This document shows, piece after piece, positions 60,550-64,000 of a stretch of 64,000 nt of DNA. Below the pieces are notes generated by a model, which made no database searches, was not told the origin of the DNA, and saw nothing but the letters and a program-made list of their open reading frames with translations. A program made the translations under genes and the position numbers. Origin of the DNA: Flavobacteriales bacterium (GTDB lineage Bacteria; Bacteroidota; Bacteroidia; Flavobacteriales; UBA7430); contig JAKMFX010000034.1 of NCBI GenBank assembly GCA_022425195.1, positions 1 through 64,000 of the forward strand, given 5' to 3'. Position 1 is the stretch's first letter. The number at the start of each line of letters is the position of its first letter.

Positions 60550-61452
60550 TTATTTCAACTCTTTCAACAAAGTGTTTGCAGCGATTTTACCCAATTCATT
60601 CGAAGCTGAAGGGCTTGCTCCAGTAATTAATTTTCTGTCCACACAAACCGTATTGTCAGATTCGGTATTCACAATCGTAGCCCCTAAGCTTTTTAACCTT
60701 TCGCTCACACCGTTTTTCATTTGTCCCGGTAAATAACCGATCAATGGGGTCATTTCATCAATTGCATCTGGGAACACCGCCATCTTATATCCATCATATA
60801 GGAATTTTTCATTGTCTAGCGTAGTGGATAATAATGCGCCTGGTCCATGACAAAGCGTAATCGTAAACAAATCACTTTGATGTGCCCAATTCAACACCTT
60901 ACTTACGTTTTTATCTTCTGGAATACCAATCATTGCTCCATGTCCGCCTGGCACAAAGACGGCAGCATAAGAGCTGTCATTATCGAATGAATCGGTGATG
61001 AAGTCTGTCAATTTTTTCGGCTGTTCAAAATTCGTTTTGTAGGCATGGTAAATCGCTTTCACATTTTTGTCTTCACTCGGGAAAGCCCACATTTCGAATA
61101 CTACAGGTTTGCCCGTAGGCGTTACGATTTCAAAATCGAATCCTGCATTTTGAAGGTGTAACATTGGTACAAGAGCTTCCACAGGGTGGTTTCCCGTAGA
61201 AAACATCTTGCCATTTTCCATTTCCAAGTTTTTGTGCTCGGTGAAAATCACCAAAATCTTAGACCTGTTGCCTTGGTATTTCTCGTACTTAATGTCTTCG
61301 AAATCCGTTACGGAAACGGTTCCTAATTTCAGCGCTAAACTCGAAGGACTATAAGATCCATCATCTTCTAGGGTAGGTCGTGACAGAAAGTAAATGACTG
61401 CGAATGCGAGTGTAATGATACTCGCCAATCCAATGAATGTTTTTTTTATCAT
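60550..61452 (-). CDS. Type 1 glutamine amidotransferase-like DJ-1/PfpI protein, membrane anchored
   Basis: 300 residues from ATG 61452 (MIKKTFIGLASIITLAFAVIYFL), giving an N-terminal signal anchor. DJ-1/PfpI core: YAAVFVPGGHGAMIGIPE, nucleophile elbow LFTITLCHGPGALLS with Cys, and ITGASPSASNELG. Resembles Hsp31-type glyoxalase III/chaperones (large cap domain). It lies 23 nt after the MDR gene; they may detoxify reactive carbonyls together. Confidence 0.88.
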   Translation of the reverse strand: MIKKTFIGLASIITLAFAVIYFLSRPTLEDDGSYSPSSLALKLGTVSVTDFEDIKYEKYQGNRSKILVIFTEHKNLEMENGKMFSTGNHPVEALVPMLHLQNAGFDFEIVTPTGKPVVFEMWAFPSEDKNVKAIYHAYKTNFEQPKKLTDFITDSFDNDSSYAAVFVPGGHGAMIGIPEDKNVSKVLNWAHQSDLFTITLCHGPGALLSTTLDNEKFLYDGYKMAVFPDAIDEMTPLIGYLPGQMKNGVSERLKSLGATIVNTESDNTVCVDRKLITGASPSASNELGKIAANTLLKELK

Positions 61453-61475
61453 GATTTTCTTTTTTTGAATTTTAC

Positions 61476-62459
61476 TTAACACATTTTTACAATAATTTTC
61501 CCTTTTGCTCTCCCAGAAGCAAGGTGGGTGAATGCTTCAATACTCTCGGAGAAGGTATATACTTTGTCAATAATTGGTTTGATCTTTTCATCCTCGATCA
61601 TTGTCTTCATTTCATTTAAATGTGAACCATTGGGATGCATGAAAATGAATTTGTACTCAGCACCTTTGTCTCTGCTTGCTTTGGCCAATTCTTCGGGTAA
61701 TTTATAATCGGTCATGCCGAACATTTTAGCAGTCGCTTCATCCAAAGGGCCTACAACGCTAGTGACTATTCCCCCTTGTTTTACAACTTCAAAGGCTTCG
61801 AGAGAATGGTTTTGACCCAGCGTGTCAAATACGATGTCTACATCTTTGGCGATGGTTTTGTAATCTTCCGTTTTGTAGTCGATGACTCTGTCTGCGCCAA
61901 GCTCTTTCACCCATGCCAAATTGCTTGTGCTTGTTGTGGTATATACATAAGCACCTTGCGCCTTGGCATATTGTATGGCCAAACTTCCGACACCTCCAGA
62001 GCCCGCATGGATCAGTACTCTGTCATTTTTCTTAAGGCCAGAAGCCTCTAGAGATTGCATGGCGGTTAATCCTGCTAGAGGGATGCCCGCCGCTTCCTCA
62101 AAAGAAATGTTTCCTGGCTTTTTTGACACCGCAACACTCGTAACAGCTACGAATTCGGCCAATGTACCCATTTGCTCTTGCGGGACTCTTGAATATACCA
62201 TGTCGCCCACCTCAAAATGGCTTACTTCATTTCCTTTTTCTACAACAATTCCACTTACGTCATAGGCAGACGTACATGGTAAGGGTAAAGGAAGTAAGGC
62301 TTGTAGGTTTCCCAGGATAATCCCTTTGTCTATTGGGTTGATCGCAGCAGCTTTTACTTCAATAAGTACATCATTTGCCTCAATGGTAGGTAGGCTGACT
62401 TCATTAAAGGCTAAGGCGTCCTTAATGTCACCGTATTTTATTACTTGAAGGGCTTTCAT
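61476..62459 (-). CDS. NADP-dependent MDR-superfamily oxidoreductase (quinone reductase-like)
   Basis: 327 residues. GroES-like N-terminal half (VLIEVKAAAINPIDKGI, no zinc-ligand Cys/His set), and a Rossmann half with VLIHAGSGGVGSLAIQYAKAQGA and VTSVVGPLD. Typical of zeta-crystallin/quinone oxidoreductases reducing quinones or enones. It precedes the DJ-1 gene and follows the Crp-family gene by 72 nt. Confidence 0.9.
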   Translation of the reverse strand: MKALQVIKYGDIKDALAFNEVSLPTIEANDVLIEVKAAAINPIDKGIILGNLQALLPLPLPCTSAYDVSGIVVEKGNEVSHFEVGDMVYSRVPQEQMGTLAEFVAVTSVAVSKKPGNISFEEAAGIPLAGLTAMQSLEASGLKKNDRVLIHAGSGGVGSLAIQYAKAQGAYVYTTTSTSNLAWVKELGADRVIDYKTEDYKTIAKDVDIVFDTLGQNHSLEAFEVVKQGGIVTSVVGPLDEATAKMFGMTDYKLPEELAKASRDKGAEYKFIFMHPNGSHLNEMKTMIEDEKIKPIIDKVYTFSESIEAFTHLASGRAKGKIIVKMC

Positions 62460-62531
62460 ATTTGTCTTTTTTTAATTTAAAACAAATGTAGGAAGTGCCT
62501 TCTGCGCAAAAATTGACTTATGGTAAGAAAA

Positions 62532-63107
62532 CTATTTTTTTGCTTTCTCTGCACGAATACGGCTCAAGCTTTCTTGCGTTATTCCTAAGAATGAAGCGAT
62601 GTGATAATTTCGGGTATGCCGCTCGATATCGGGATATTGCTTTAAAAATAAATCATACCTCTCTGCAGCACTTAATTGCAGTTGATTCAAAATGCGCTTG
62701 TGTAAGCTAACCACATGGCGCTCTAAATTATGTCTTTGATAAGATTCGAATTCAGGGAAACGCGTATGAATTCCATCCAGTTCTTTGGCGTTGAATTCAA
62801 TAACTTTAGATTCAGAAAGACATTCTACAGTTAGTGTTGCGAGTTCATCAGTGTGAATGGCTATATAATCGCTTATCCACCAATCTTTAATGGCAAACAG
62901 CAGGGTATGCTCTTTCCCATTTTTATCAATACAATAAGACCTCAAACAACCTGCCGTAACAAAGAAAGTTTTCTTTACAACTTGCCCTTGGCGGATTAAA
63001 ACCTCTCCTTTGTGAAGTGTCTTTTCTTTTGAAATGGAATATAGAAACTCCTCCGCTTCAGGGCGAAGGTGCAACCGGGTTTTTATTTTATGGATTAAGT
63101 CTTCCAA
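62532..63107 (-). CDS. Crp/Fnr-family transcription regulator (no cluster cysteines)
   Basis: 191 residues: cyclic-nucleotide-type beta-roll (KGEVLIRQGQVVKKTFFVTAGCLRSY) and a compact HTH HIASFLGITQESLSRIRAEKAKK. It lacks the N-terminal Cys patch of the FNR-type pair, and belongs to the common Bacteroidota subgroup of unknown ligand. Directly upstream of the MDR-DJ-1 genes on the same strand, so a plausible controller of them. Confidence 0.88.
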   Translation of the reverse strand: MEDLIHKIKTRLHLRPEAEEFLYSISKEKTLHKGEVLIRQGQVVKKTFFVTAGCLRSYCIDKNGKEHTLLFAIKDWWISDYIAIHTDELATLTVECLSESKVIEFNAKELDGIHTRFPEFESYQRHNLERHVVSLHKRILNQLQLSAAERYDLFLKQYPDIERHTRNYHIASFLGITQESLSRIRAEKAKK

Positions 63108-63271
63108 ATTTATGGGTGATTCTGGTTTGTTACAACGGTTAGTATATGAAAAGTAGGCGATTACGAAGCACGAAACTTTTGGTTAAGCACTTAATTTGAT
63201 ACGAGCCAATAACCTTAATTTACTACTGTTTCGCCTATTTTTTTAAATACATTGTTATGCACTTTTATTCT

Positions 63272-64000
63272 TTATCTCAATCCATTTATGTCATATCGTG
63301 ACATAAAATTCCAAACCAATTCTGATGTATTCTGACCTTGATAAGTAGCATCAAACCAAACATGATCTCCTCCAATAAATTTGTAATGCTCAACAGAAAC
63401 TGAGCCATCTCCTTGGTCATAGACATAATGCTCAATAGACATTCCTCCGCTATTGTCGCTACTTACAGTTGGGCCGGTTATTGTATTGTTGAAATCAATC
63501 CAATAGTCCAAGGTGCTTTGTACAGCGCTGTAGTCATTGTTTCCGTTATAAGGGAGAACCCCGTCAGAAGTCCCGTGAAGATGTACTATGGGCATGGGAT
63601 GATTTATAGGCCCCGTACAATCTAACATTGCTCCAGAAACAGATGCTACCGCAGCAATTAAATCACTTTTATTATTCGCAAGGCCATATGCCATCATAGC
63701 TCCGTTTGAGTATCCGGCGGCATAAATCCTCTTCATGTCAACATGATATTGTGATGAAACCTCATGAATCATAGATTCAACAAATCCGAAATCATCTGCA
63801 GTGCTTTTATTGTCTCCCCCTGTTGGGCAAGGATTCCAATGGGAAGAACCATTGGAGCAGCTGCCTTGCGGAACAACTAAAATAAAAGTGTCAGATTCCG
63901 CCAATGCACGCATGTCGGCATCAATCATAAATGCACTTGCACTCCCTCCAAAACTATGAAAATTAAGCAATACAGGAACTGCAGATGTACCATCATATGA
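63272..64000 (-). CDS. PHB-depolymerase/LpqC-type secreted esterase, 5' end cut by window edge
   Basis: The ORF track starts at an internal TTG (63970), but the frame is open to 64000 (SYDGTSAVPVLLNFHSFGGS). 242 residues seen. Alpha/beta-hydrolase: oxyanion region FHSFGGSAS, nucleophile elbow AAGYSNGAMMAYGLA, acidic region VHLHGTSDGVLPY, catalytic His in KFIGGDHVWF. Matches the PHB depolymerase/feruloyl-esterase-like family. Signal peptide and any accessory domain lie outside the window. No sorting domain at this C-terminus. Confidence 0.88.
   Translation of the reverse strand, partial: SYDGTSAVPVLLNFHSFGGSASAFMIDADMRALAESDTFILVVPQGSCSNGSSHWNPCPTGGDNKSTADDFGFVESMIHEVSSQYHVDMKRIYAAGYSNGAMMAYGLANNKSDLIAAVASVSGAMLDCTGPINHPMPIVHLHGTSDGVLPYNGNNDYSAVQSTLDYWIDFNNTITGPTVSSDNSGGMSIEHYVYDQGDGSVSVEHYKFIGGDHVWFDATYQGQNTSELVWNFMSRYDINGLR

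Noticed and set aside
1-64000. Mobile elements or prophage
   Set aside because: No transposase, integrase, phage gene or terminal repeats seen; gene order is consistent with stable chromosomal DNA.

Overview
The window looks like a chromosomal segment of a marine member of Bacteroidota, probably class Flavobacteriia. The evidence is the gliding-motility genes gldB/gldC, a C-terminal type IX secretion sorting domain on a GH16 enzyme, the aa3 oxidase operon with two subunit III genes, the CrtD/CruF/CrtY/CrtA-like carotenoid cluster, promoters of the TAnnTTTG type, little Shine-Dalgarno signal, and many ATGA stop/start overlaps. I see no CRISPR array, insertion sequence or prophage. Both window ends cut genes (nadE at the left, an esterase at the right).

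Layout: 1-2796 nadE (partial), gldBC and a DUF420 membrane protein. 2808-9037 (minus) is a cytochrome c oxidase operon with assembly factors (cox2, cox1, two cox3, subunit IV, SCO1, a small CxxC membrane protein, ctaB). 9484-35243 is a large nitrate-assimilation island. It contains nirBD with a DUF4202 gene and a two-component system (minus); two tandem FNR-type regulators; an ABC nitrate transporter with an outer-membrane protein; a ten-gene operon making both molybdenum cofactor and siroheme; and, convergent to it, a fused nitrate reductase with a rubredoxin-domain partner. 35443-44933 is mostly housekeeping: a tRNA with CAU anticodon, HAD hydrolase, thioesterase, methylmalonyl-CoA epimerase, an MsbA-like exporter, rbfA, a LolC/E-like protein, dus, a CPBP protease and an ExbB/ExbD operon. 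45076-55167 looks like a light-response island: CIA30-like protein, photolyase, SDR, Lacal_2735-type small protein, glutathione peroxidase, SRPBCC protein and a CarH/LitR-type B12 MerR regulator, then azurin and carotenoid modification genes. 55274-64000 is accessory: a GH16 laminarinase-like secreted enzyme, DUF805, DUF1772, ADP-ribosylglycohydrolase, DJ-1/PfpI, zinc-free MDR reductase, a Crp-family regulator and a secreted esterase.

How it fits together: nitrate enters by the Nrt system and is reduced by the Moco-dependent NasA fusion to nitrite, then by siroheme-dependent NirBD to ammonium. The plus-strand cofactor operon supplies both prosthetic groups. A 16-bp dyad, TA(C/A)GTA-N4-TAC(G/T)TA, sits upstream of nirB, the first FNR-type gene, moeA and nasA. 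Both FNR-type proteins keep four cysteines at the spacing of E. coli FNR cluster ligands. I infer that they sense oxygen or NO and bind this dyad, so one regulon would cover the island. In the light island the MerR protein keeps the CarH W-x9-EH signature, and the divergent promoter in front of the SDR gene carries two tandem dyads TTTGTATA-N18-TATACAA that are candidate operators. The regulator-operator pairings are inference; the motifs themselves are read from the sequence.
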